From Devosia sp. (GTDB lineage: Bacteria > Pseudomonadota > Alphaproteobacteria > Rhizobiales > Devosiaceae): 6,977 nt of DNA. Below the pieces are notes generated by a model, which saw only the letters and a list, made by a program, of their open reading frames with translations, ran no database searches and was not told where the DNA came from. Where the stretch lies: contig JANXSI010000715.1 in NCBI GenBank assembly GCA_025352765.1, positions 1-6,977 on the forward strand, written 5' to 3'. Position numbers and translations under genes: made by a program. Shown piece by piece: positions 1 through 5,967 of this stretch (the stretch's first letter is position 1; the number at the start of each line of letters is the position of its first letter).

Positions 1-2
1 CA

Positions 3-1565
3 GCCATTATGCGCAGCAACGCCTATCGCAATCTCCTGCCCGATCGAGACTTCGCGCTGGTGAATGGCACCTTTGGGTTCGCCAGCCGTTCAACTGCCGG
101 CGGCCAGGACGTCGAATCTTCGAAATGGGTCGATGAGGGCAAGCCCGATCCGAATCTCATCTACTCAGAGGCCATCCCATTTTCCACCGCCGACGTCACC
201 AGCAAGTGGACCCTCTGGGCTGGTCACTCGAACGCGGAGTTCGAGTTGGGTCCACGCGCTTCAGAGATCCGCTATTCACAATGGGGCAGCGTTCTGGCTA
301 TCGCGCTTTTGGCCTTGGGAGCTGGCGCTGTTATCTTCCTGGTCGCAAAAAATGCGCGGAACGCAGCGGCGGCTAGCGCCCAGCTTGAGCGCCGCGTTGA
401 GGAGCGCACTGTTGAAGTGCAGACCCTCGCTGCGGCAAACGTCGATGCTGAGCGTCGCGCAGCGACGACGCGAGCCAGCATGATGGAAGAGTTGGGACAC
501 GCGTTTGGTCAGGTCGTTGACGCCGCCAGGGAGGGCGACTTCAGCCAGCGGGTGCCGGAGGATTTTTCTGACAGCGAACTCAACCGTTTGGCAGTCAGCG
601 TCAATGGGCTTCTAGATACGGTCCAGCGAGGTCTCGAGGAAACCGGCAGCGTTCTGTCAGCCTTGGCAAGGACTGACCTCACCACGCGGGTTGCGGGCAA
701 CTATGGCGGGGCATTTGCAAAGCTGAAGGATGACACCAATTCGGTCGCCGACAAACTTGCCGAAATCGTAGGGCAGCTCAAAGCATCGTCGGAATCTCTG
801 GCCTCCGCGACAAACGAAATGCTGACCGGCGCGAATGATCTCTCCGATCGGACCTCGAGACAAGCTGCGACCATCGAGCAGACATCCGCTGCCATCGAGC
901 AACTGCACGCTACAGTCACTGAGAATGCCTCAAGCGCAGTCCGCGCCAGCACCGAGGCGACCGTTGTAAGCCAGACCGCTCAATCAAGCGGAGAGGCCAT
1001 GGCAAAAGCGACGCAGGCGATGAGTCGCATCATAGCGTCGTCTACGAAGATCTCGAACATCATCAGCGTGATTGATGACATTGCATTCCAAACCAATCTC
1101 CTCGCTCTCAACGCATCCGTCGAAGCCGCGCGCGCCGGAGACGCCGGCAAGGGTTTTGCGGTCGTGGCCGTCGAAGTGCGTCGCCTCGCGCAACAGGCCG
1201 CCCAGGCGTCGGGTCAGGTGAAAGCACTTGTCGACGAGAGTACCTTTGAGGTCGAGGGCGGCACGCGCCTCGTTGAAAATGTCGCGACCAAACTTCGTGA
1301 TGTGCTCGATGGCATCGACAAAACTGCTGCAGCACTGGATCGACTTGCCTCTGCAAGTCGCGATCAGGCGTCTTCCATCGGTGAGGTCAACACCGCAGTG
1401 CGGGAAATGGATCAGATGACGCAGCAGAATGCGGCTCTGGTTGAACAGATGAACGCGGCACTTGAGCAGACTGAGAGCCAGTCTTCCGACATCGCCTCTA
1501 TTGCGAACCTCTTCCATACAGGTTCAGCAAACAGGAACCGACGTCATGGTCGCGATGCTGCTTAG
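3..1565 (+). CDS. Methyl-accepting chemotaxis protein (5' partial)
   Basis: Membrane chemoreceptor that would signal through CheW/CheA to the flagellar motor or a related output. Numbering from the first in-window Met (base 9): residues 1-90 are the end of an extracytoplasmic sensor region with a W-T-L pattern (67-69) loosely like the end of CHASE-type sensors. Residues 93-113 form one hydrophobic membrane helix. A charged coiled coil (about 118-157) is followed by two HAMP-like units (about 160-212 and 218-260). The MCP signalling domain covers about 265-505, with the conserved hairpin tip from I355 (IDDIAFQTNLLALNASVEAA) continuing into GKGFAVVAVEVRRLAQ. There is no C-terminal CheR-tethering pentapeptide; the tail is basic. 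The frame is open to the left edge with no stop or convincing ribosome binding site before base 9. A first membrane helix and most of the sensor domain are missing, so the gene almost certainly starts outside the window. The ligand cannot be predicted. The family call is secure. Confidence 0.93.
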   Translation, partial: AIMRSNAYRNLLPDRDFALVNGTFGFASRSTAGGQDVESSKWVDEGKPDPNLIYSEAIPFSTADVTSKWTLWAGHSNAEFELGPRASEIRYSQWGSVLAIALLALGAGAVIFLVAKNARNAAAASAQLERRVEERTVEVQTLAAANVDAERRAATTRASMMEELGHAFGQVVDAAREGDFSQRVPEDFSDSELNRLAVSVNGLLDTVQRGLEETGSVLSALARTDLTTRVAGNYGGAFAKLKDDTNSVADKLAEIVGQLKASSESLASATNEMLTGANDLSDRTSRQAATIEQTSAAIEQLHATVTENASSAVRASTEATVVSQTAQSSGEAMAKATQAMSRIIASSTKISNIISVIDDIAFQTNLLALNASVEAARAGDAGKGFAVVAVEVRRLAQQAAQASGQVKALVDESTFEVEGGTRLVENVATKLRDVLDGIDKTAAALDRLASASRDQASSIGEVNTAVREMDQMTQQNAALVEQMNAALEQTESQSSDIASIANLFHTGSANRNRRHGRDAA

Positions 1566-1614
1566 GCCATAGCGCACGCTTACGCTTAAGGTTCGTTGAG
1601 AGCAAAACCTCCTG

Positions 1615-1639
1615 CTGGACCAGTCCCATCGACTGGACC
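1615..1639 (+). repeat. Small hairpin and direct repeat in the intergenic gap
   Basis: CCAGTC (1620-1625) and GACTGG (1631-1636) are perfect inverted arms around a 5-base loop. CTGGACC also occurs twice as a direct repeat (1615-1621 and 1633-1639). No T-tract follows, so this is not a canonical terminator. It lies about 30 bases before the permease-GGDEF-EAL start and could be a leader hairpin, a weak regulatory site, or chance. Confidence 0.25.
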
Positions 1640-1652
1640 TGTCACGTGGGCC

Positions 1653-1660
1653 GGAGAAGG
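1653..1660 (+). promoter_or_regulatory. Ribosome binding site that decides the start of the permease-GGDEF-EAL gene
   Basis: GGAGAAGG lies 10 bases before the ATG at 1671. It supports that ATG over the in-frame TTG at 1596 and the ATG at 1692, neither of which has a comparable site. The residues encoded between 1596 and 1671 (rich in Pro and Gly) do not resemble the start of an APC permease. Confidence 0.65.
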
Positions 1661-1670
1661 CTATGATCAA

Positions 1671-4600
1671 ATGGTAGATCTGTCAGCACCTATGACCACA
1701 GCGGCCAGCCACCCACGGACAATGGGATGGTTCGGCGCAACGGCGCTCGCGATGGGCGGCAGCAATCAAAGCCTCTTTCTGTTGGCAGCGCTATTTGTCG
1801 GCCAAGGCGACATCCCTGGACAGGGCAGCGCAGCAGTCCCCTTGCTCATGTTTGGCCTCTTGCTCGCGTGGGCAGCCGCTCCGGCATGGACCGAACTGGT
1901 ATTGATGTGGCCCAACCGTGTTGGCGGAATCGCCGCGGCCTGCGCGGAAGCGTTCCGACCGTATAGTCCAGTGCTCTCTGCTCTCACCGGCACGTGCTAC
2001 TGGTGGGGATGGGTGCCAACCTGCGGGCTAACCGCAGTCCTTTCTGCGGCGGCTATTCAGCAGTGGTTTCTGCCCAACATTCCGGTGGAGGCAGTCGCCT
2101 GCGCGATCATTCTGACCTTCACCGCGGTCAACCTTCTTGGAATCAAGTGGGTAGTACGCCTCGCTGTGCCGATCGCGGCCGTTTCGGCTGCTCTGGCATT
2201 TCTTTCAGCCCTGGCACCACTTTTCGCGGGCACGGTTGATTGGCGACTGGCCTTCGACTTCCACCTCACCACCCCTTTCGAGGGCTGGTTCGGTGGTACC
2301 ACTTCTGTGATGGCCGGGCTCTACCTTATAGGCTTTGCAGCTCCAGCTTTCGAGGCAGCCGCCTGCCACGTCGGCGAAATGAAGGATCCCAGCCGTAGCC
2401 TGCCGCGTGCGATGTTCTCGAGCGGTGCCATGGCGGGCCTCTACTTTTTCGTTCTGCCGGTGGTCTGGCTTGGGGTGCTCGGGCCGGGGCCAATGGGCCA
2501 GGACTTGGCATCCGTGCTCGGCCCTACTTTCTCGCCACTGCTCGGGGCCTTTGGCAAGGCCGCGGCGATTTTCTTTGTCATCCTCAACATGTTCCACGGC
2601 ACTCTTCAGCCGCTAGCCGGTGCCGCGCGGACATTATCCCAGTTGAGCGAGGACGGTTTGGTGCCCCGTTTCCTGGCACTGCGGAACCGCAACGACAGCC
2701 CATGGGCAGCGACGATGCTCACCGCAATTGGCGCGATGGTATTCGTCGTTTGTGGCTACCCACTGTGGATGATCGCCGCAGCAAACTTCACCTACCTTAT
2801 CGGCATCTGCATGCCCAGTATTGCAGCCTGGTTGCTGCGGCGCGATCAGCCAACTGCAACACGCCCTTACCGAGCGCCGAAGGGCTTGGTGACGCTCGGC
2901 GCAATAGCTGCCGCAGTCTGGCTGATGACCGCCGTGCTCGGCTTCCAGCAGTTTGGACTGCCGACCGTGCTGTTCGGGCTCGGTCTCGCCTATTCGGGAG
3001 CTTCCCTATACACTTGGCGAACGGCAGAGGATCGCGCAGCGCGGGGACTTCCGCTGTTCGCCCAAACGCTCCATTTCAAGCTTACCAGCGCGATGTTGTT
3101 GGTGCTCTCGCTCGACGGGCTGGGCTATCTGCTTGCGGTTGGAAGCGTACACGAGTCGAACGCACCTCTTGTTGCCGGTCTCGAGGATATTTTCGTTGTC
3201 GTCGCGTTGTTGACCCTCGGTGTCGGGCTCGTACTGCCCGGATTTATTACCCACTCGGCCGTGGAGGTCAGCACAGCCGCAAAGCGCCTTTCGGCTGGCA
3301 CCTTAACCGAGTTCTCGCACGCGATGGCCGCACTTGGACGTGGCGATCTTCACGCTGCCCATGCTTCGGTCCACATCGAGCCGGTTCACGTACGCTCGAA
3401 AGACGAACTAGGCGAAATGGCGCAGTCATTCAACCTGCTTCAGGACAAGGTCCAGGAGGCCGCACAGGGCCTCCGTCACGCTCGAGACAACATGCATGCG
3501 GCTCGGGCCGAACTGATGGCGCGGCATCAAGAGATCGAGCATCTTGCCCATAACGACCCGCTAACCGACCTCCCTAATCGGGTAGCATTGGCAGCCCAGT
3601 TCGTTCGTAGCATTGAGGCCGCGTCTCAAGAGGGACAGACATTCACGGTGTTGAGTGTCGACCTTGATCATTTCAAGGAAGCAAACGACGTCTTTGGTCA
3701 CACGGTCGGCGACGAGTTGCTTAGGCGGGTTGCTCAAAGGCTCAAGGCTGTCGCCGGCGAGACATTCGTGTCACGCGTTGGGGGCGACGAGTTTACTCTG
3801 ATCGTTGGGACCAGTGGCCCGCGCGTCGACGAACTCGCTGCTAGGCTTCATGAATCCACCGCCCGTGAGTTCGAAATTCGGGGTCAGCAGATTTCTATAG
3901 AGCTGAGCATAGGCGCGGCCGTCTATCCTCGCGACGGAAGCGATGCGGCGAAATTGATGACCAATGCAGACGCAGCTCTTTATCGAGCCAAGGCCGACGG
4001 CGGCGGGACGATGCGCTACTTTGAACCGGAAATGGACCGCCAATTGCGCGAACGTTACGCGCTGCAGCACGATCTTCGGACGGTCGTCGAACACAAACAG
4101 CTCTCACTTCAGTACCAGCCTCAGGCATCAATCGATGGCGACGTTTTTGGCTTCGAAGCACTTTGCCGATGGCAGCACCCGGGGCTGGGCTTCGTCCCCC
4201 CGGACAAGTTCATTCCTTTAGCTGAGCAGAACGGCACTATTGTCGAGATCGGGGAATGGGTGCTCAGGGAGGCCTGCCGCGAAGCTGCGTCCTGGCCCCG
4301 TCCTCTTCAGATATCGGTCAACCTCTCGCCGATCCAATTTCGATTTGCCGACCTTGCCCGTCTTATCCACACCATCCTGATCGATACGGGCCTCAATCCG
4401 TCCCGCCTCGAATTGGAGATCACCGAGGGAGTCCTCATTCGCGACGCGAACTCCGCGCTGTCGACACTGCGAAGGCTGAAGGCGTTGGGGGTCAGGGTAG
4501 CAATGGATGACTTTGGTACCGGCTATGCGTCACTGGCGTCGCTGCAATCTTTTCCGTTCGACAAGATCAAGATCGACCGCAGTTTTATCACCGGTATCAG

Positions 4601-4847
4601 CACCAGCGCCAAGTCGGAGGCGATCGTGCGTACGGTCCTCGGGTTGGGCGAAGCGCTCAACGTCCCCGTGATCGCCGAGGGGGTCGAAACCGAGGTTGAG
4701 CGGCTCTCGCTCAAGAAACTAGGTTGCGTAGAGATCCAAGGGTACCTGATCGGCAGGCCCAAGGAGATTTCCTACTATGGGGCGGTCATCGGAACTGCAC
4801 CCGCTCGAAATTCGGAAGCTGGTTCGCTCCAATCCCGGCCCAGGTAA
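1671..4847 (+). CDS. APC-type amino-acid permease fused to HAMP-GGDEF-EAL (c-di-GMP signalling transceptor)
   Basis: Predicted inner-membrane protein of about 1058 residues joining a transporter fold to c-di-GMP synthesis and hydrolysis domains. Residues 18-450 are an APC/AA_permease_2-like unit with about 12 hydrophobic helices and typical loops (GEMKDPSRSLPRAM after helix 6, GAARTLSQLSEDGLVPRF after helix 8, RPYRAP before helix 11). Helix 1 carries GGSNQS (29-34) where APC transporters usually have a GSG-type motif. Two extra helices (about 471-491 and 507-526) lead into HAMP (about 530-590, with DELGEM at 578) and a coiled coil. The GGDEF domain begins at H627 and has an intact GGDEF at 704-708; the upstream RxxD inhibitory site is absent. 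The EAL domain (about 805-1045) keeps EAL at 829-831, DDFGTGYASL, KIKID, AEGVETE and QGY, so both activities look possible. The start is set by the ribosome binding site at 1653-1660. Same strand as the chemoreceptor 105 bases upstream. Substrate, and whether it transports or only senses, are unknown. Confidence 0.92.
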   Translation: MVDLSAPMTTAASHPRTMGWFGATALAMGGSNQSLFLLAALFVGQGDIPGQGSAAVPLLMFGLLLAWAAAPAWTELVLMWPNRVGGIAAACAEAFRPYSPVLSALTGTCYWWGWVPTCGLTAVLSAAAIQQWFLPNIPVEAVACAIILTFTAVNLLGIKWVVRLAVPIAAVSAALAFLSALAPLFAGTVDWRLAFDFHLTTPFEGWFGGTTSVMAGLYLIGFAAPAFEAAACHVGEMKDPSRSLPRAMFSSGAMAGLYFFVLPVVWLGVLGPGPMGQDLASVLGPTFSPLLGAFGKAAAIFFVILNMFHGTLQPLAGAARTLSQLSEDGLVPRFLALRNRNDSPWAATMLTAIGAMVFVVCGYPLWMIAAANFTYLIGICMPSIAAWLLRRDQPTATRPYRAPKGLVTLGAIAAAVWLMTAVLGFQQFGLPTVLFGLGLAYSGASLYTWRTAEDRAARGLPLFAQTLHFKLTSAMLLVLSLDGLGYLLAVGSVHESNAPLVAGLEDIFVVVALLTLGVGLVLPGFITHSAVEVSTAAKRLSAGTLTEFSHAMAALGRGDLHAAHASVHIEPVHVRSKDELGEMAQSFNLLQDKVQEAAQGLRHARDNMHAARAELMARHQEIEHLAHNDPLTDLPNRVALAAQFVRSIEAASQEGQTFTVLSVDLDHFKEANDVFGHTVGDELLRRVAQRLKAVAGETFVSRVGGDEFTLIVGTSGPRVDELAARLHESTAREFEIRGQQISIELSIGAAVYPRDGSDAAKLMTNADAALYRAKADGGGTMRYFEPEMDRQLRERYALQHDLRTVVEHKQLSLQYQPQASIDGDVFGFEALCRWQHPGLGFVPPDKFIPLAEQNGTIVEIGEWVLREACREAASWPRPLQISVNLSPIQFRFADLARLIHTILIDTGLNPSRLELEITEGVLIRDANSALSTLRRLKALGVRVAMDDFGTGYASLASLQSFPFDKIKIDRSFITGISTSAKSEAIVRTVLGLGEALNVPVIAEGVETEVERLSLKKLGCVEIQGYLIGRPKEISYYGAVIGTAPARNSEAGSLQSRPR

Positions 4848-4987
4848 TTTGGTAAGTCCTATCAAAAACCAAAACGCGCTATCTTCCATTGGCCAAGCGC
4901 CAGTACCAGCAGGACCGCCACGCCCATTGGGCAATTGCGCCCTAAGTCGAGTCGCGGACATCGGTTGTGTCGAAATACTCATACGGC

Positions 4988-5030
4988 TAGCCGCTAGTCA
5001 GCGCTGGGTATCTCGGCGAACTAGCGGCTA
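4988..5030. repeat. 11-bp perfect inverted repeat (hairpin)
   Basis: TAGCCGCTAGT (4988-4998) and ACTAGCGGCTA (5020-5030) are exact reverse complements around a 21-base loop, which itself begins with the palindrome CAGCGCTG (4999-5006). It lacks a following T-run, so it is not a canonical intrinsic terminator, although it lies 3' of both the GGDEF-EAL gene and the convergent recombinase gene. It may be a bidirectional transcript-end hairpin, a recombination site or a protein-binding dyad. Confidence 0.5.
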
Positions 5031-5081
5031 TCTGTCGGACAGCGACCGCCGTAACCAATACCTCGAGGCCAGTTTGACCGG

Positions 5082-5119
5082 GGGGTTAGGGTCATAAGTT
5101 GCGGTAATCCTCAACGGTA
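5082..5119. mobile_element. Candidate Tn3-family terminal inverted repeat (left end)
   Basis: The sequence begins GGGGTTAGGGTCATAAG and runs about 38 bases, the usual Tn3-family end length. Tn3-type ends commonly start with GGGG and contain a TAAG block. It stands 21 bases outside the 3' end of the serine recombinase gene, where a transposon end would be expected. The matching right end and the target duplication are not visible in the window, and no transposase is present, so this is only a candidate. Confidence 0.3.
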
Positions 5120-5139
5120 TTGCGTTCACCATGTGCCCG

Positions 5140-5685
5140 TCACGTGGTGCCGCCAATGACGCGGTAGACCGACGACCGGGCGATGTTGAACCGCTTCGCT
5201 ATGTGCTGCGGCTTGTCGCCTGCACGGTAGGCAGCGAGGATGCCCTCCGTGTCGATGCTGACCGGCCTGCCCTTGTATCTGCCGTCGGCCTTCGCCTTGG
5301 CGATGCCCTCTAGCTGCCGCTCCCGCCGCAAATCGGTCTCGAACTCGGCAATGGCCCCGAGCATTGTGAACATCAGGCGACCGTGCGGGGTCGTGGTGTC
5401 GATCGCCTGCTCGGTGACGACAAGGTCCACGCCCTTCGCCTCCAACTCGCCCGAGATGGCTTTGAGGTCCATGACCGATCGGGCCAGCCTGTCGAGCCGG
5501 GTGACCATCAGCGCGTCACCCTTTCGGGCGAAGCGGATCGCCTGAGCCAGTTGAGGGCGTCCGTCGCGACTGGTGCCGCTCGCCTTATCGACAAACAGGT
5601 TCTCAGCCCCCTTGGCCTTTAGCAGGTCAACCTGAGCGGCCTCGTTCTGGCCGGTCGAAGAAACGCGGACGTAGCCGACGATCAT
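5140..5685 (-). CDS. Serine recombinase of the resolvase/invertase family
   Basis: Small serine recombinase of 181 residues, the usual length for Tn3 resolvases and Hin/Gin/Pin invertases. It would cut and rejoin DNA at paired recombination sites through a phosphoserine link. The N-terminal catalytic domain has GYVRVSSTGQN with R7 and nucleophile candidate S9 (S10 adjacent), R43 in GRPQL, and RLDRLARS with R66 and R69 as the expected active-site arginines. The dimer-interface helix begins around AEFETDLRRER (113-123). KGRPVS leads into a C-terminal helix-turn-helix (about 146-177: ILAAYRAGDKPQHIAKRFNIARSSVYRVI), so the protein looks complete. The ATG at 5685 lacks a strong ribosome binding site. 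Directly upstream is a nested inverted-repeat site that also overlaps a likely promoter, which suggests resolvase-type autoregulation. Family is certain; resolvase versus invertase is inferred from this site. Confidence 0.93.
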   Translation of the reverse strand: MIVGYVRVSSTGQNEAAQVDLLKAKGAENLFVDKASGTSRDGRPQLAQAIRFARKGDALMVTRLDRLARSVMDLKAISGELEAKGVDLVVTEQAIDTTTPHGRLMFTMLGAIAEFETDLRRERQLEGIAKAKADGRYKGRPVSIDTEGILAAYRAGDKPQHIAKRFNIARSSVYRVIGGTT

Positions 5686-5694
5686 GAGAGTGCT

Positions 5695-5763
5695 TGTCCG
5701 ACTTGCATCTTAATGATTATCGGAATAGTGATCGATAATCAAAATGTCAATTCAAGTCGGACA
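5695..5763. promoter_or_regulatory. Putative res-like recombination site of nested inverted half-sites
   Basis: The outer arms TGTCCGACTTG (5695-5705) and CAAGTCGGACA (5753-5763) are an exact 11-bp inverted repeat. The inner arms TGATTATCG (5714-5722) and CGATAATCA (5733-5741) are an exact 9-bp inverted repeat. Read as 10-base half-sites, TGTCCGACTT (5695), ATTCCGATAA (minus strand, 5726-5717), TGATCGATAA (5729) and TGTCCGACTT (minus strand, 5763-5754) alternate in orientation and all share CGA. They resemble, from memory, the TGTCYGATAA half-site consensus of Tn3/gamma-delta res subsites. The two pairs span 32 and 35 bases. Position immediately upstream of the recombinase supports a res or operator role. 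No third subsite was recognised. Confidence 0.55.
5722..5750 (-). promoter_or_regulatory. Likely promoter of the serine recombinase, inside the res-like site
   Basis: On the minus strand a perfect TTGACA (-35, plus-strand 5745-5750) is followed after 17 bases by TATTCC (a weak -10, plus-strand 5722-5727). Transcription would start near 5715, giving a leader of about 30 bases before the ATG at 5685. The -10 overlaps one inner half-site and the -35 lies next to an outer one, so recombinase binding would be expected to repress its own gene. Confidence 0.45.
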
Positions 5764-5775
5764 CTTTTCGAGGCG

Positions 5776-5793
5776 TTTCGGCTGTCTCGGCTG
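5776..5793 (+). repeat. Tandem 9-base near-repeat
   Basis: TTTCGGCTG (5776-5784) is followed immediately by TCTCGGCTG (5785-5793), an 8 of 9 match. It abuts the 12-bp palindrome and could be part of a binding region or simple chance duplication. Confidence 0.25.
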
Positions 5794-5803
5794 GGTATAC
5801 CCA
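5792..5803. promoter_or_regulatory. Perfect 12-bp palindrome, operator-like
   Basis: TGGGTATACCCA is fully self-complementary and covers the place where the -35 element would sit for the TATAAT box at 5820. That placement is typical of an operator for a small dimeric repressor. The binding protein is unknown. Confidence 0.4.
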
Positions 5804-5819
5804 AAATGACGGCGGGTGC

Positions 5820-5825
5820 TATAAT
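5820..5825 (+). promoter_or_regulatory. Consensus -10 box for a leaderless transcript
   Basis: This is an exact TATAAT. The ATG at 5832 is 6 bases downstream of the box, so the expected transcription start coincides with the start codon, giving a leaderless message. No good -35 hexamer is present 16-18 bases upstream; the palindrome at 5792-5803 occupies that position, suggesting an activator- or repressor-controlled promoter. Confidence 0.4.
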
Positions 5826-5831
5826 TTGGCT

Positions 5832-5912
5832 ATGGGCGAAAAGCTAACCAAGCGACAGCTGCGGCTACACCCTCGCCAGATCGATCGAGCGATACCGGTG
5901 GGTCAGCGTTGA
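5832..5912 (+). CDS. Possible 26-residue leaderless small ORF or remnant of a truncated gene
   Basis: ATG at 5832 to TGA at 5910-5912 encodes MGEKLTKRQLRLHPRQIDRA followed by IPVGQR, a strongly basic peptide with no recognised family. There is no ribosome binding site, but the consensus -10 box places transcription start at the ATG. The start resembles the beginning of a small DNA-binding regulator only in being basic and Arg/Lys-rich. It may be a real small protein, or the surviving 5' end of a regulator gene interrupted here, since promoter and operator-like palindrome are in place but the frame soon ends. Confidence 0.25.
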   Translation: MGEKLTKRQLRLHPRQIDRAIPVGQR

Positions 5913-5967
5913 TAGCTAAGCGTCCAGAGCTATGGCCGCCCCTCGTCAGCTCCTAGCCCGCGCGGGG

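Larger units (their letters stand above)
4848..5139. other. Palindrome-rich non-coding stretch between the signalling genes and the recombinase
   Basis: No convincing gene was found in these 292 bases; the open frames crossing them are out-of-phase shadows with no recognisable family content. The stretch holds several short palindromes (TTGGCCAA at 4889-4896, GCCCATTGGGC at 4922-4932), a strong 11-bp inverted repeat (4988-5030), CTGTCGGACAG at 5032-5042, and the G-rich candidate transposon end at 5082. No T-tract terminator was recognised after the GGDEF-EAL gene. Confidence 0.6.

Noticed and set aside
984..1517. 177-codon minus-strand frame opposite the MCP signalling domain
   Set aside because: Antisense shadow of the highly conserved MCP hairpin, with no recognisable motif.
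1596..1670. Upstream TTG start extending the permease-GGDEF-EAL protein by 25 residues
   Set aside because: No ribosome binding site, rare start codon and low-complexity Pro/Gly content; ATG 1671 has GGAGAAGG at good spacing.
2205..2597. 130-codon minus-strand frame opposite the permease
   Set aside because: Charge-rich, unfamiliar product antisense to well-defined membrane helices.
2702..3553. 283-codon plus-strand frame inside the permease gene
   Set aside because: Arg/Ser/Cys-rich product with no family features, lying out of phase within a strongly supported coding region; a GC-rich shadow frame.
4988..5045. Intrinsic terminator
   Set aside because: The stem is strong but the loop is long and no T-tract follows on either strand.
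4777..5097. 106-codon plus-strand frame starting inside the EAL gene
   Set aside because: Overlaps the EAL end out of phase and continues through a palindrome-rich non-coding stretch; no family content.
5957..5966. CCCGCGCGGG as a terminator of the GNAT gene
   Set aside because: A self-complementary 10-mer with no loop and no T-run after it; more likely GC-rich chance palindrome.
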